From Thiolapillus brandeum (GTDB taxonomy: Bacteria > Pseudomonadota > Gammaproteobacteria > Chromatiales > Chromatiaceae): a DNA stretch of 64,000 nt. The first letter of the stretch is position 1. Each line of letters begins with the position of its first letter. Positions 53,381 through 62,968 of the stretch are shown here, in pieces. The notes under the pieces are model-generated. The model saw only the letters and a list, made by a program, of their open reading frames with translations, ran no database searches and was not told where the DNA came from. The stretch is from NCBI RefSeq assembly GCF_000828615.1, contig NZ_AP012273.1, forward strand, positions 3,019,001 to 3,083,000, read 5' to 3'. The position numbers were made by a program, and so were the translations under genes.

Positions 53381-56300
53381 GTGCCGCAGCAGCCTGAAAA
53401 ACCGGGCATCACCCTCAAGGCCATTTCCAGGATAAGGAGATGGGCGCAGCTGCTCGTGGTCGGCATGTTTCTTATAGCCGGAGGCCTTGAGGCTACCCAG
53501 TACGAAGACGCACAACCGCGGCCGGTGCTGACCCTGGGTCTGTTCACCTATTTTTCCTCTGAGGAAATACGTGCCTGCTGCCAGCCGGTCATCGATTACC
53601 TGAATGCCAATATCGAAGCGCTCAACATACGCCTGAAACCCATCAACCTGCACGATGTGGACGACGCTCTCGCCAGTAATGAACTGGACTTCATCATCAC
53701 CAATCCCGGCCATTACATCCAGCTTCGCGAACGCTACAACATCAAGAACCCTGTAGCCACCATCGTCCGCCAGAGCGAGGACAACAAGGTCATCCACCGC
53801 AGCGGGGGCGTCATATTCGCTCTCAAACAAAGAAAGGATGTCTCACAGCTGGAGGACATACGCGGCAAATGGATCGCAGCGGCCGGCACCAGGCATCTCA
53901 GCGGATATGAAGCCCAGGCTTATGAATTGCTGCAGGCCGGGATCCAGCTGCCCAGGGATGCCCATGTCATGGAAACCGGCAGTTTCAACACCGTTCTGGA
54001 AGCTGTTCACGCTGGAAACGTCGATGTAGGGTTTTTGCCCGCCAATGTATTCCACGGGTTCCAGGCCAAAGGACTGGCCGATGATCTGAAAATCATCAAC
54101 ATAAAAGAACACCCCGGCTTTCCCTACGAGGTATCCACCCGGTTGTATCCCCAGTGGCCTGTCGTGGCACTCCCCCATGTCAGTCAGGAACAGGTGAATG
54201 CCATCAGAAGCTTGTTGTTTACCCTGTCCGCAGATCATCCCGTCGCCATCAATGCCAGGATCGCCGGCTTCTCACCTGCTGCCGACTACCAGCCCGTGGA
54301 ACAGATCCTTCGCGCACTGGAGCTGCCCCCTTATGACCAGGCCCCCACTATCACCTTTGGGGATATCTGGAGACAGCATCAGATCACCAGCATCCTGTCC
54401 CTGATTGCGATTTCCATCATTTTGTTGCTGATGCATCTACTGGCAAAACGCAACCGCCAACTCCAGTCCCAGCGCCTGCTGGCAGAAGACTCCGCCAGTC
54501 ATTTTGAACAGATACTCGATGCCACCCGTGCCGGCACATGGAAATGGAATGTCAAAACCGGATACGCCATTTTCAATGAACGTTGGGCCGAGATCGTTGG
54601 CTACCGGCTGGCTGAACTGTCCCCCATCAGCGCCGAGACCCTGGTTCAGCTCTCCCACCCGGAAGACCTGAAGAAAGCCCAGAAACTTCTGCAGAAACAT
54701 TTTCGCGGAGAAACCCCGGACTTCGAAGCCGATTTTCGCATGCGCCACAAGCAGGGACACTGGGTATGGGTGCATTCCCGGGGCAGGGTGACTCATTGGG
54801 AAGCCGATGGCTCTCCCATGTGGATGTTCGGAACCCACATGGACGAGACTGAGCGCGTGGTTGCCGCCCGGCAACTGCAGGCCAACCAGGCCAAGTACCA
54901 GCGCCTGGTGGACAACGTGGGAGAAAAATTCATCATCTACAGCCACCATGGTCTGGAAGGCGAGATTACCTATGTATCCGATGGTGTGACCAATGTATTC
55001 GGCTTGCAGCGTGAAGATATTGTCGGCACCCGCTGGATGGATCTGGCCAACTGGCTCCCCCAGGACGTGGAGAAGGCAAAGAGATATATCGCTTTGCGCA
55101 TGAGCGGGAAAGCAGACTTTCTTCAGTTTGAAATGCGCTTCATCCATCCCGCCGGAGGGGAACGCACCCTGCGGGTCTCCTCCCGCCCCGTGCGCGACTC
55201 CCAGGGAACCCTGGTGGCCATCGACGGCATCGCTGAAGATATTACGGAACAAAAGCGCTCTCAGGAGCGCGCCTACCAGGCCGCCACGGTATTTGCGCAT
55301 TCCCAGGAATCCATCATCATCACCAATACCAATGCGAACATTCTGGACTGCAATCCGGCCACGGGACGACTCACCGGTTACAGCCGTGAGGAACTCATTG
55401 GCCAGAACCCACGTATCTTCGCCTCCGGCACGCACACCGCCGGTTTCTACAAGCATCTGTGGGATACCCTGGGTTCCGGGCATATATGGCAGGGCACCTT
55501 CCGCAACCTGCGCAAGAACGGCACGCCCTATTGGATCGAAACATCCATCTCCCCCATCAAGGATCAGAATGGGAAGATCATTCAGTATGTGGCCGTATCC
55601 AGGGATATCACACGCAAAAAAGCCCAACTGGAAGCCCTGCGCCAAGCCAAGCGCGAAGCCCAGGCGGCCAATACCGCCAAGTCCGAATTTGTGGCCAACA
55701 TCAGCCATGAAATCCGCACCCCCATGAATGCCATACTCGGCTTCACCGACCTGTGTCTGGAAAGCAACCCCAGCTCCCTGCAACGCAAATATCTGGGCAA
55801 TGTTCGGGATTCTGCCCGGAACATGCTCAGCCTGATCAACGAGCTTCTCGACTTTTCCAAGATAGAAGCAGGAAAACTGAGTATGGAATCCATCCCGTTC
55901 GATCTGGGCAAGGAGATGTCTTCCCTCTTGGCCATGACCCGGCAATTGATCAATACCAACCAGGTGAAACTGCAGCTGGACTACCAGGTAGACTTCGAGG
56001 GTTGGCTGAAAGGCGACCCCCTGCGCCTGAAACAGGTTCTGACCAACCTTGCCAGCAATGCGGTGAAATTCACCAACAAGGGGCAAATCACGATTTCCGT
56101 GCGGGAAATATCCCGGAACAAGGACAATATAGAACTGGAGTTCATGGTCTGTGATACGGGCATAGGCATGAATGTGGACAAGTTGGACAGTATTTTCCGA
56201 CCTTTCTCACAGGCTGACAGCAGCACCACACGGAATTTTGGCGGTACCGGCCTGGGCTTGACCATCTCTTCCGAACTGATCAACAAGATGGGGGGCAGGA

Positions 56301-57445
56301 TACAGGTGGAAAGCGAACCCGGCATCGGTAGCAGCTTCTACTTCCGCCTCTGCTTTCCCCTGATCGAAGGTCCTCTTGCGGACAAAACCCAACGAATTGC
56401 CCGCCGGCGCAGTTTTACCCGATTGCAGAACACCCGTGTACTGCTGGTAGAGGACAACCAGGTGAACCGCGAACTGGCTACGGAGGTTCTCAGACGGCAC
56501 GGCTTGATCGTCGATACCGCTGGCAATGGCCAGGAAGCCCTGGACAAACTGTCGGAACAGTCTTATGAGTTGATACTCATGGACATTCAGATGCCGGTCA
56601 TGGATGGCTACGAAGCCACCAAAAACATCCGCAGCAAACTTGGGCTGGTACGACTGCCCATCATCGCCCTTACCGCCAGTTCTTCCTCCCGCGTGCGGGA
56701 AAAGTGCATACAGGCGGGAATGGATGATTACCTGTCCAAACCCATAGACATTCATGAACTCATGGAAATGATAGACAGGTTCATCAATCCCATGGTCAAC
56801 AAGATTGCAGCGACGCAAGCCCCCATACCTTTCAGCAAAGCGGCCCCGGAACACCAGCTCCCTGAGATTCCTGGCGTGGATGCCGACCAGGCCATGCAGC
56901 GGCTGTCCATCGAACACGACTCCTATCTGCAACTGTTGAAAAAGTTTGCCCGCCGCCACAAAAACGATATCGAAGAAATCATCAGCCTGCTGGAACAGGA
57001 CGGGCAGGACGATGCCCGCCGCATGGCGCATACCCTGAAAGGTCTGGCGGGCACCATCGGCGCCACCGAACTTTCATCCCATATGGCCAAAGTCGAGCAA
57101 GCCATAAAGAAACAGATTCCCCAGGAATCGCAGCTCGAGCTTCTGGTGCCGGCACAGGAAGAACTCCAGACCATTGTTTCCCGTATAGAAACCATGGATG
57201 ACAGCATCCCGCCACCCCCCGAAAACAGCGCCCAACCGGACACCGATATCCACAAGGAAATCCACGCCCTGATAAAACTCACTGAGGAATACAACGTGGC
57301 CGCTGTCAGCGAAGTCGACAGGCTGATGCAACTTATCGGTGAGAACCCACTTGTCGACGAACTGCAAAACATCCGGGACGACCTGGAAAACTATGATTTC
57401 GATGCCGCCACCAGTGGCCTGAAGAAACTAATGGAACAACTATGA
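53381..57445 (+). CDS. Hybrid sensor kinase with PhnD-like sensor, three PAS domains, receiver and Hpt
   Basis: 1354 residues from a GTG at 53,381 with AGGA upstream. N-terminal anchor (LLVVGMFLIAGGLEA), then a PhnD-like binding domain (about 45-310; FITNPGHYIQLRERYNIKNP), membrane helix (ITSILSLIAISIILLLMHLL, about 325-347), three PAS/PAC domains (about 375-745), HisKA with NISHEIRTPMNAILGF (His about 776), HATPase (DTGIGM about 925, GGTGLGLTI about 957), receiver (LLVEDNQVNRELATEVL, Asp in ILMDIQMPVMDGYEA, about 1068) and a C-terminal Hpt domain with HTLKGLAGTIGATE (His about 1217). A full internal phosphorelay. It is translationally coupled to the LuxR-type response regulator. Confidence 0.95.
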   Translation: MPQQPEKPGITLKAISRIRRWAQLLVVGMFLIAGGLEATQYEDAQPRPVLTLGLFTYFSSEEIRACCQPVIDYLNANIEALNIRLKPINLHDVDDALASNELDFIITNPGHYIQLRERYNIKNPVATIVRQSEDNKVIHRSGGVIFALKQRKDVSQLEDIRGKWIAAAGTRHLSGYEAQAYELLQAGIQLPRDAHVMETGSFNTVLEAVHAGNVDVGFLPANVFHGFQAKGLADDLKIINIKEHPGFPYEVSTRLYPQWPVVALPHVSQEQVNAIRSLLFTLSADHPVAINARIAGFSPAADYQPVEQILRALELPPYDQAPTITFGDIWRQHQITSILSLIAISIILLLMHLLAKRNRQLQSQRLLAEDSASHFEQILDATRAGTWKWNVKTGYAIFNERWAEIVGYRLAELSPISAETLVQLSHPEDLKKAQKLLQKHFRGETPDFEADFRMRHKQGHWVWVHSRGRVTHWEADGSPMWMFGTHMDETERVVAARQLQANQAKYQRLVDNVGEKFIIYSHHGLEGEITYVSDGVTNVFGLQREDIVGTRWMDLANWLPQDVEKAKRYIALRMSGKADFLQFEMRFIHPAGGERTLRVSSRPVRDSQGTLVAIDGIAEDITEQKRSQERAYQAATVFAHSQESIIITNTNANILDCNPATGRLTGYSREELIGQNPRIFASGTHTAGFYKHLWDTLGSGHIWQGTFRNLRKNGTPYWIETSISPIKDQNGKIIQYVAVSRDITRKKAQLEALRQAKREAQAANTAKSEFVANISHEIRTPMNAILGFTDLCLESNPSSLQRKYLGNVRDSARNMLSLINELLDFSKIEAGKLSMESIPFDLGKEMSSLLAMTRQLINTNQVKLQLDYQVDFEGWLKGDPLRLKQVLTNLASNAVKFTNKGQITISVREISRNKDNIELEFMVCDTGIGMNVDKLDSIFRPFSQADSSTTRNFGGTGLGLTISSELINKMGGRIQVESEPGIGSSFYFRLCFPLIEGPLADKTQRIARRRSFTRLQNTRVLLVEDNQVNRELATEVLRRHGLIVDTAGNGQEALDKLSEQSYELILMDIQMPVMDGYEATKNIRSKLGLVRLPIIALTASSSSRVREKCIQAGMDDYLSKPIDIHELMEMIDRFINPMVNKIAATQAPIPFSKAAPEHQLPEIPGVDADQAMQRLSIEHDSYLQLLKKFARRHKNDIEEIISLLEQDGQDDARRMAHTLKGLAGTIGATELSSHMAKVEQAIKKQIPQESQLELLVPAQEELQTIVSRIETMDDSIPPPPENSAQPDTDIHKEIHALIKLTEEYNVAAVSEVDRLMQLIGENPLVDELQNIRDDLENYDFDAATSGLKKLMEQL

Positions 57446-58287
57446 GTACCGCAATGACACCTTCCGATATTCTGATCATCGACGACAACCCGGACATGAT
57501 ACATCTGCTCGGCAAACTCCTGACTGAGAACGGACATCAGGTCCGTGCGGCCAAAGATAGCAGCCGGGCCCTGGAGATTGCCCGCGCCAACCCGCCTGAG
57601 CTGTTTCTTCTCGATATTGAAATGCCGGGCATGGACGGCTTCGATCTTTGTATCGAGCTGAAGAAAACGGAAGAGCTGGTTGATATTCCGGTGATCTTTG
57701 TCAGTGGCCACGAACAACAGGATCACAAGATCCGTGCCTTTGAAGTGGGAGGGGTGGATTACATCTGCAAACCCATTCACGCCGGCGAACTGTTATCCCG
57801 CGTCAACAACCACGTGGAACTGTATCGTCTGCGCAGGGAACTCGAAGTACAAGTGGAGGCCAAGACCCGGGAACTGGAGGAAACCCTGACGGCACTGCGC
57901 GTCCTGATGACCCAACAGCAGCAGGACAGCAAGGATGCGGAAAAGACCATTCTCAACAACATCAACAACCTGGTCATTCCCTACGCCGAGCGGCTGCACA
58001 AGACCCCCATGAACGAGAATCAGAAGACCATCGTGGAAATGCTGATCGCCAATCTCAAGCAGGTTTCCGAATCTCTGATCAACAATCATGAGCTGCTGGA
58101 AATGAAGCTCACTCCCGTGGAAATCCAGGTCGCCAATCTCATCAAGGAAGGCAAACAGACCAAGGAAATCGCATCCCTGCTCAACCTGTCAGACCTGACC
58201 ATCTCCACCCACAGGAAAAACATCCGCAGGAAGCTGAATATCAAGGACCGCAAGCTCTCTTTGAACGCCTATCTTTCATCTCTTTGA
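57442..58287 (+). CDS. Response regulator with LuxR-type HTH
   Basis: 281 residues; ATG overlaps the kinase stop by 4 bp. Receiver domain at about 8-125: acidic IIDDNPD, phospho-acceptor in LFLLDIEMPGMDGF, Lys in YICKPIH. A coiled-coil linker with QVEAKTRELEETLTALRV leads to a helical segment and a C-terminal LuxR/GerE helix-turn-helix (about 215-278) with LTPVEIQVANLIKEGKQTKE and STHRKNIRRKLNIKDRKLSL. Likely the output of the hybrid kinase by transcription control. Targets unknown; its 3' end runs into repeat family A copy 3. Confidence 0.95.
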   Translation: MSTAMTPSDILIIDDNPDMIHLLGKLLTENGHQVRAAKDSSRALEIARANPPELFLLDIEMPGMDGFDLCIELKKTEELVDIPVIFVSGHEQQDHKIRAFEVGGVDYICKPIHAGELLSRVNNHVELYRLRRELEVQVEAKTRELEETLTALRVLMTQQQQDSKDAEKTILNNINNLVIPYAERLHKTPMNENQKTIVEMLIANLKQVSESLINNHELLEMKLTPVEIQVANLIKEGKQTKEIASLLNLSDLTISTHRKNIRRKLNIKDRKLSLNAYLSSL

Positions 58288-58399
58288 TATCAATCCGGCG
58301 ACCAGACAGGCCTGTTTCAGGCCCCGGAGAAGGTTGCTGAACAACATGTGCCACACAGTACAGAGACCCGCTCTGCGAGCATAACCGATTGAAATTATA
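58286..58399. repeat. Palindromic element (repeat family A, copy 3)
   Basis: Left end GATATCAATCCGGCGACCAG closely matches the family A end (GATATTAACCCGGCGACCA); the right end CATAACCGATTGAAATTAT is a degenerate inverted copy. A central stem AGGCCTG...CAGGCC is at 58,308-58,322. It starts at the last bases of the response regulator gene. Accounts for much of the 307-bp gap before the HD-GYP gene. Confidence 0.55.
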
Positions 58400-58594
58400 A
58401 TAAAAATGCCGAGATGCGCTGCTACACGGCAAGCATGGTCACTGGGTGAACAACAGCCGCCATGGGTACCCTGCATACCCGAAAAAGCACCCAGCGTTCC
58501 TCATTATCAATCGCCTGTCCCGGCGGCATAATTCACACCAGAAATCTTCTCGGAACAACCACCGATAACAAACTGGGATACTGGAGTGAACAAC

Positions 58595-59698
58595 ATGTCA
58601 ATGCTGGCAGCCATTTCGACCAACACAGATGGAACCCCTGTTACCAGAAAGGACCTGGGCAAACAGCTCAAAACGATATATGAGCGTATCAGCCGCCACT
58701 ATCCCTTCCTTTCCTGCATCGGCATTGCCGCCAAAGGCATCAAAGACCAGGAGCTGGTGCTGTATCCCACTTCCTGTGATGACATCAACGGCAAACAACT
58801 CCCGAAGGCTTTTGAACAGGGAACCGGGGGAAACACTCATGTCCTCGTCGAGGACCTGACAGCCTTCTCCACCAGAAATGATTCTCAAACACAGCAAAGC
58901 CTATTCCAGTCTGGACTCAGACTGCCTCTGATCGCCAACGACGTGGCCTTCGGCTACACTTTTTTTGCCGCCACGGAAAAGGGCTGTTTCACACCGGATA
59001 TCATTGAACAAATGAATGTCTATGCCCGGGTCATTGCGCGTATCGTGACGGAGGGCCGACGGTCTTCCGAGAACCTGCGCACGGCCGTGGCCAGTGTTCT
59101 GCAACTCAATAACATAAACAAATCCGAGTCCCCCGCCCACCTGCGGCGGGTGGCCCACTATTCCCGGCTGATCGCCCGCAATTGCGCACAAACACACCAA
59201 CTCAGCGATAGCTGGATCGAGCATCTGTTCATGTTTGCCCCCTTGCACGATATCGGCAAGGCCTTCATTCCGGAACGACTATTGACGAAGCCCGGGCGGC
59301 TTACTGACGAAGAATTCGAGCAGGTCAAGACCCATACCCTCAAGGGAAGGGACATTATCGATCACATGATCAGTTGCTTCGGCTACAGCGATGATCTGCA
59401 CTATACCGGCATGCTGAGAAACATCATTACCCATCATCATGAAGCCATGGATGGCGGTGGCTATCCGTATGGACTCCGGGGCGAAGAAATACCCCTGGAA
59501 GCGCGCATCGTTGCCGCCGCAGATGTTCTCGATGCCCTACTCACCAAACGGGCCTACAAGGAAGCATGGTCCATGGACAAGACCATGGAGACATTGCAGC
59601 AACTCGCGGACTCCAGGCTCGATCCCGAGTTCGTGGATATTCTGTCTCAAAACCGCGAGGAGGTGCTGCAGATACGCATCCGCTGCGCCAAGGGGTGA
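58595..59698 (+). CDS. HD-GYP cyclic-di-GMP phosphodiesterase-type protein with N-terminal GAF-like domain
   Basis: 367 residues from ATG 58,595 (GGAG upstream; a GTG at 58,586 is an alternative). Residues about 20-150 resemble a GAF sensor fold. HD-GYP domain from about 165: HDIGKAFIPERLL, HTLKGRDIIDHM, and the signature HHHEAMDGGGYPYGLRGEEI. All conserved metal and HD/GYP residues are present, so it is probably active against cyclic-di-GMP. It overlaps the next gene by one base. Confidence 0.95.
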   Translation: MSMLAAISTNTDGTPVTRKDLGKQLKTIYERISRHYPFLSCIGIAAKGIKDQELVLYPTSCDDINGKQLPKAFEQGTGGNTHVLVEDLTAFSTRNDSQTQQSLFQSGLRLPLIANDVAFGYTFFAATEKGCFTPDIIEQMNVYARVIARIVTEGRRSSENLRTAVASVLQLNNINKSESPAHLRRVAHYSRLIARNCAQTHQLSDSWIEHLFMFAPLHDIGKAFIPERLLTKPGRLTDEEFEQVKTHTLKGRDIIDHMISCFGYSDDLHYTGMLRNIITHHHEAMDGGGYPYGLRGEEIPLEARIVAAADVLDALLTKRAYKEAWSMDKTMETLQQLADSRLDPEFVDILSQNREEVLQIRIRCAKG

Positions 59699-60921
59699 TG
59701 GCTATGACAATGTTCATGAAAACATCAGATGCGCATGCAGCCGACCAGGCAACCGAAGCGGTGTTTATCTGCCTCAAGGGTATCCAGGGTCTGGGAAGAA
59801 AAAGTCTGGCTTTTCTCTTCTCTACCCAGGCAGGCAAGCAGTATGAGCTTACAGATAATCATCCCGATGCCATCACCATTATCGATATTGACGATTATCG
59901 CGGTAAAGCCGCCTGGGAGGAAATGCGGTCACAAGGGCAGGCATCTGCTCCCAAACCTGCCATCCTCATCGGACTCAAACCCGTGGATGAGGAAGGAGCC
60001 ATCTCTTTGCAGAAACCATTCCGCACCCGGGAAATACTTGCAGCCATCGACTCCCTGGTGGAACGCCGACAGAATCAGGCAACCACTGCTTCCATGACAC
60101 TGACTAAAGTCACGAAGGGCACCGCTCCAGGCCGCAAGGTAAACGTGTCCGGCAACACCGGAAACCGCAAGTCCGTGCTGTCTTCCCACGCTGCCGCCAG
60201 TCTGAACGAAAAAGAACTCCACACCTTTGTCGGATCTGCAAACGATGTAGACCTGAACGACCCCACTGCCATTGCCGCTGTACAGTATTCACCAGAACAT
60301 TTTCTCGCTCACCACCTTGGGCACCTGACCACAGTCGCACTCAAGGAGCGCAAGTTCCTGCAACTGGGTTGCTGTGATGCCATATTCATTGTGGATCCCC
60401 ACAAACGCTGTATCCACACCGATATTGGCATTCGCAGCCAAAGGTCTCTGGGGGCGCTCCCCATGGGCAAGCCTTCTGCAATCCGGAAACTGTCTGAACT
60501 TCCTGCGGAAATAGCCGCTCATGGACAATGCTTCTCCTGGGAAGTCTTTATCTGGCGTATGGGCCTGGCCTGCTCCCGAGGGCGCCTGCCTGAGGGAACC
60601 AGCCTGGATCAGCGCTTCGTACTCAAACGCTGGCCCAACCTTACCCGCCTTATGCTCTTCCCTCATGCCACTCGCATCTCGGCCGCATGGATATCGGCCC
60701 CCCTGTCACTGCGGGAAATTCTGAGCCGGCTGTCATTACCACAACGCTATGTCTTTGCTTTCTTCTCCGCCGCTACTGCTACCGGCTTGCTGGTTGATGC
60801 CAAAACTGATGGAACCGTCAGGAAAGAAGAAAAGGCCTCTGACCAACCCAGCCAACGCCGGGGGCTATTCAAGCGCCTGTTGAAAACGCTCTATCGAAAG
60901 CAAGGAGATAATCAGGCATGA
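59698..60921 (+). CDS. Protein with degenerate receiver domain and C-terminal unknown domain
   Basis: 407 residues from ATG 59,698, overlapping the HD-GYP stop by one base. The first ~125 residues have a receiver-like beta-alpha pattern: AVFICLKGIQGLG, TIIDIDDYRGKAAW and PAILIGLKPVDEEGAISLQK with a final KPF Lys-Pro. The phosphate pocket is incomplete, so phosphorylation is doubtful. A linker of about 60 residues (rich in Thr, Lys, Ser) leads to a C-terminal ~210-residue domain with FIVDPHKRCIHTDIG and a winged-helix-like ISAPLSLREILSRLSLPQRY. The C-terminal tail is basic. Its stop overlaps the GTPase start (ATGA), so it is tightly coupled. Function unknown. Confidence 0.7.
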   Translation: MAMTMFMKTSDAHAADQATEAVFICLKGIQGLGRKSLAFLFSTQAGKQYELTDNHPDAITIIDIDDYRGKAAWEEMRSQGQASAPKPAILIGLKPVDEEGAISLQKPFRTREILAAIDSLVERRQNQATTASMTLTKVTKGTAPGRKVNVSGNTGNRKSVLSSHAAASLNEKELHTFVGSANDVDLNDPTAIAAVQYSPEHFLAHHLGHLTTVALKERKFLQLGCCDAIFIVDPHKRCIHTDIGIRSQRSLGALPMGKPSAIRKLSELPAEIAAHGQCFSWEVFIWRMGLACSRGRLPEGTSLDQRFVLKRWPNLTRLMLFPHATRISAAWISAPLSLREILSRLSLPQRYVFAFFSAATATGLLVDAKTDGTVRKEEKASDQPSQRRGLFKRLLKTLYRKQGDNQA

Positions 60922-61460
60922 ATGACCACAAGATTATATTCACCGGTCCTGTTGGCGCCGGTAAATCCACTGCGATACGCTCCCTGAGTGACATTGCACC
61001 CGTATCCACGGACGAAACGGCGACTGACATCACCCGGGAACGCAAAGCACAAACCACGGTCGCCATGGACTATGGTGTTCTCAAACTGGATGGTGGCGAG
61101 ACAGTACATCTGTACGGCACGCCTGGCCAGGAACGCTTCAACTTCATGTGGGATATCCTCACCAACGGTGGCATTGGGCTGGTACTGCTCATTAATAATG
61201 CTCGTCCGGCACCGTTCTCGGATCTGCATTTTTTCCTCTCTGCATTTGAACGCTTCATTGACACCACTGCCCTGGCCATAGGCGTAACCCAGATGGATCA
61301 GGCTGAGGCCGACGCACCCACACTGGAAGACTACTACAGCCAATTGCCAGCAAAACACGCCACTACACCTGTTTTTGAAGTCGATGCCCGACAGAGAAAC
61401 GACGTAGTCATTCTTGTGGAATCACTGTTGTTCTCCCTGGACCAGTGCCTGGAAGCCTGA
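60918..61460 (+). CDS. MglA-like small GTPase
   Basis: 180 residues. G1/P-loop FTGPVGAGKST (about 8-18), switch I Thr in AQTTVAMDYG, G3 in YGTPGQERF (about 68-76), and a G4 motif reading TQMD instead of [NT]KxD. This group of bacterial Ras-like GTPases is usually paired with roadblock/LC7 proteins that act as their GTPase-activating partners. Two roadblock-type genes follow directly. Coupled by ATGA overlap to the preceding gene. Altered G4 may change guanine selectivity. Confidence 0.9.
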   Translation: MNDHKIIFTGPVGAGKSTAIRSLSDIAPVSTDETATDITRERKAQTTVAMDYGVLKLDGGETVHLYGTPGQERFNFMWDILTNGGIGLVLLINNARPAPFSDLHFFLSAFERFIDTTALAIGVTQMDQAEADAPTLEDYYSQLPAKHATTPVFEVDARQRNDVVILVESLLFSLDQCLEA

Positions 61461-61461
61461 T

Positions 61462-62124
61462 ATGGAAAATTTGCAACTCCAACAAGGCGTCTATCTGGCC
61501 CCTACCCCCGCAGGCGCCTTCTATTGCTCCGCCTCGCCACAGGAAGACCCCGCCAGGCACCTGCTTCAGTCCCTGATCAGTCAGCGGCAAAGCCCCGTAC
61601 TGGACAACGCCAGCCTGGAGGCCTGGTGCGGCACTTCCACCGAAGATGCCACTACGCTGCTATACCACATGCAACGCCAGTCTCTTGTTCAGGGTCTGAG
61701 CAAGCCCCAGATCTGTCCGGAAGGCCCCTTGGAAGAAGTGATTCCTTTCCTTCTTCCCGCTTTGTCGGGAGATAACAAGGCGCTACTCGCCGATGATCAG
61801 GGGTTCTACGTGGCGTCCTCCGGATTTCCCCATGAATCCGCAGAGGAGCTGGCCGCTCTGAGCGCCAGTCTCGGTCTGTTGCACAAGCGCCATCAGAGGC
61901 TGCTCAACAAGAATCTGGGTTATCAGGGAAATGCCTGGACTCTCGGCGATGCCGCCGGCAACAGCCAGATTGGTTTCTGGCCCTTGTTCGTCGGCACTCA
62001 GCGATTTTCCCTGGTCATCAGCGGTCTGCCCCGTTTCAACCAGAACGCTTTTTCCCGGTTGGTCTGGAGTTTGGGCATTCGTTATGGCGATCAACCCAGA
62101 AACCCGTCGACACAAACCGATTAA
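61462..62124 (+). CDS. Winged-helix plus roadblock-like protein
   Basis: 220 residues; ATG 61,462 with GGAAG upstream. N-terminal ~90 residues look like a winged helix (LLQSLISQRQSPVLDNASLE, TEDATTLLYHMQRQSLVQGL). The C-terminal ~110 residues resemble a degenerate roadblock/LC7 fold: KALLADDQGFYVASSGFPHE, AEELAALSASLGLLHKRH and RFSLVISGLPRFNQNAF. It lies between the GTPase and a canonical roadblock gene. Possible second GTPase partner; the assignment is by pattern only. Confidence 0.6.
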   Translation: MENLQLQQGVYLAPTPAGAFYCSASPQEDPARHLLQSLISQRQSPVLDNASLEAWCGTSTEDATTLLYHMQRQSLVQGLSKPQICPEGPLEEVIPFLLPALSGDNKALLADDQGFYVASSGFPHESAEELAALSASLGLLHKRHQRLLNKNLGYQGNAWTLGDAAGNSQIGFWPLFVGTQRFSLVISGLPRFNQNAFSRLVWSLGIRYGDQPRNPSTQTD

Positions 62125-62151
62125 CCACAACAATACTGTCAGGAGAACACC

Positions 62152-62514
62152 ATGCGCGCAGAAATGCTCAATTCAATACTCAACGAACTCAACGGCACAT
62201 CCGCCGATATCGAAGCCTCCGGGGTCATTTCCACTGACGGCCTGATGATGGCATCACAGCTCCCCGCAGGCCTGGATGAAGACAGGGTCGGCGCCATGAG
62301 CGCGGCCATGTTGTCTCTTGGCGACCGTACCGCCTCAGAACTCGGACGCGGAGATCTCGATCAGGTGCTCGTCAAGGGCAAGGACGGCTATGTACTCATG
62401 GTATATGCAGGCAATGAAGCCGTGGTGACGGTTCTCGCCAAGTCCCATGCCAAGCTCGGCCTCATTTTTCTGGACGTCAAGCGCGCTGCAGAACAGCTGT
62501 CCAAACTTTTGTAA
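62152..62514 (+). CDS. Roadblock/LC7-domain protein (MglB-like)
   Basis: 120 residues, GGAG upstream. Roadblock fold: LNELNGTSADIEASGVISTD, GLMMASQLPAGLDEDRVGAM, GDLDQVLVKGKDGYVLMVYA, and LGLIFLDVKRAAEQLSKLL. The DIEASGVISTDGLMMAS strand-turn-strand is typical. Such proteins dimerize and regulate the nucleotide state of MglA-type GTPases. Beside the GTPase, so a partnership is likely. Confidence 0.92.
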   Translation: MRAEMLNSILNELNGTSADIEASGVISTDGLMMASQLPAGLDEDRVGAMSAAMLSLGDRTASELGRGDLDQVLVKGKDGYVLMVYAGNEAVVTVLAKSHAKLGLIFLDVKRAAEQLSKLL

Positions 62515-62571
62515 TACGACGTTACCCTCCCGCGTAAAAAAACCACAACCACTCACCCTACAGGCAACGAC

Positions 62572-62931
62572 ATGGTAGATAGTGCATTTTTCTTTCAAAG
62601 GCTCAACGATCATATTCAGTACCTGAAGAAAATCCAGGGCGCCATTGAAGACAAGAATTCCTTCAAGGGTACCGATCCCCACCACTGCAAGTTGGGGGAA
62701 TGGTTGTACGGTACCGGCCCCGAAGAAGCCGCCGCTATCAGTGACCTTGCCCGGGATATTTTCGATGAGCTGTTCGAGCCCCACGAAGAGTTCCACCAGG
62801 CCAGCTCCCGAGCGCTGGAAAAACATGCTGCTGGTGATGACAGCGGTTGCACGGAAGAGATGACCCAGATGCATATCCTTTCCGGCACCCTGGTGAACAT
62901 ATTGATAAAACTGGATGACCTGTCCCGCTGA
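62572..62931 (+). CDS. CZB-domain protein
   Basis: 119 residues. CZB (chemoreceptor zinc-binding) domain: FFFQRLNDHIQYLKKIQGAI with the first His, FKGTDPHHCKLGEWLYG containing HxCxLGxW, and FEPHEEFHQASSRAL with further His. Zinc-bound by His3Cys in the family, it senses redox, pH or zinc, usually attached to chemoreceptors or cyclases. Here it is a stand-alone protein in the GTPase cluster. Confidence 0.92.
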   Translation: MVDSAFFFQRLNDHIQYLKKIQGAIEDKNSFKGTDPHHCKLGEWLYGTGPEEAAAISDLARDIFDELFEPHEEFHQASSRALEKHAAGDDSGCTEEMTQMHILSGTLVNILIKLDDLSR

Positions 62932-62968
62932 ATCAATTCAGCGAGGAACACAGGCGGAGATGAGAACC

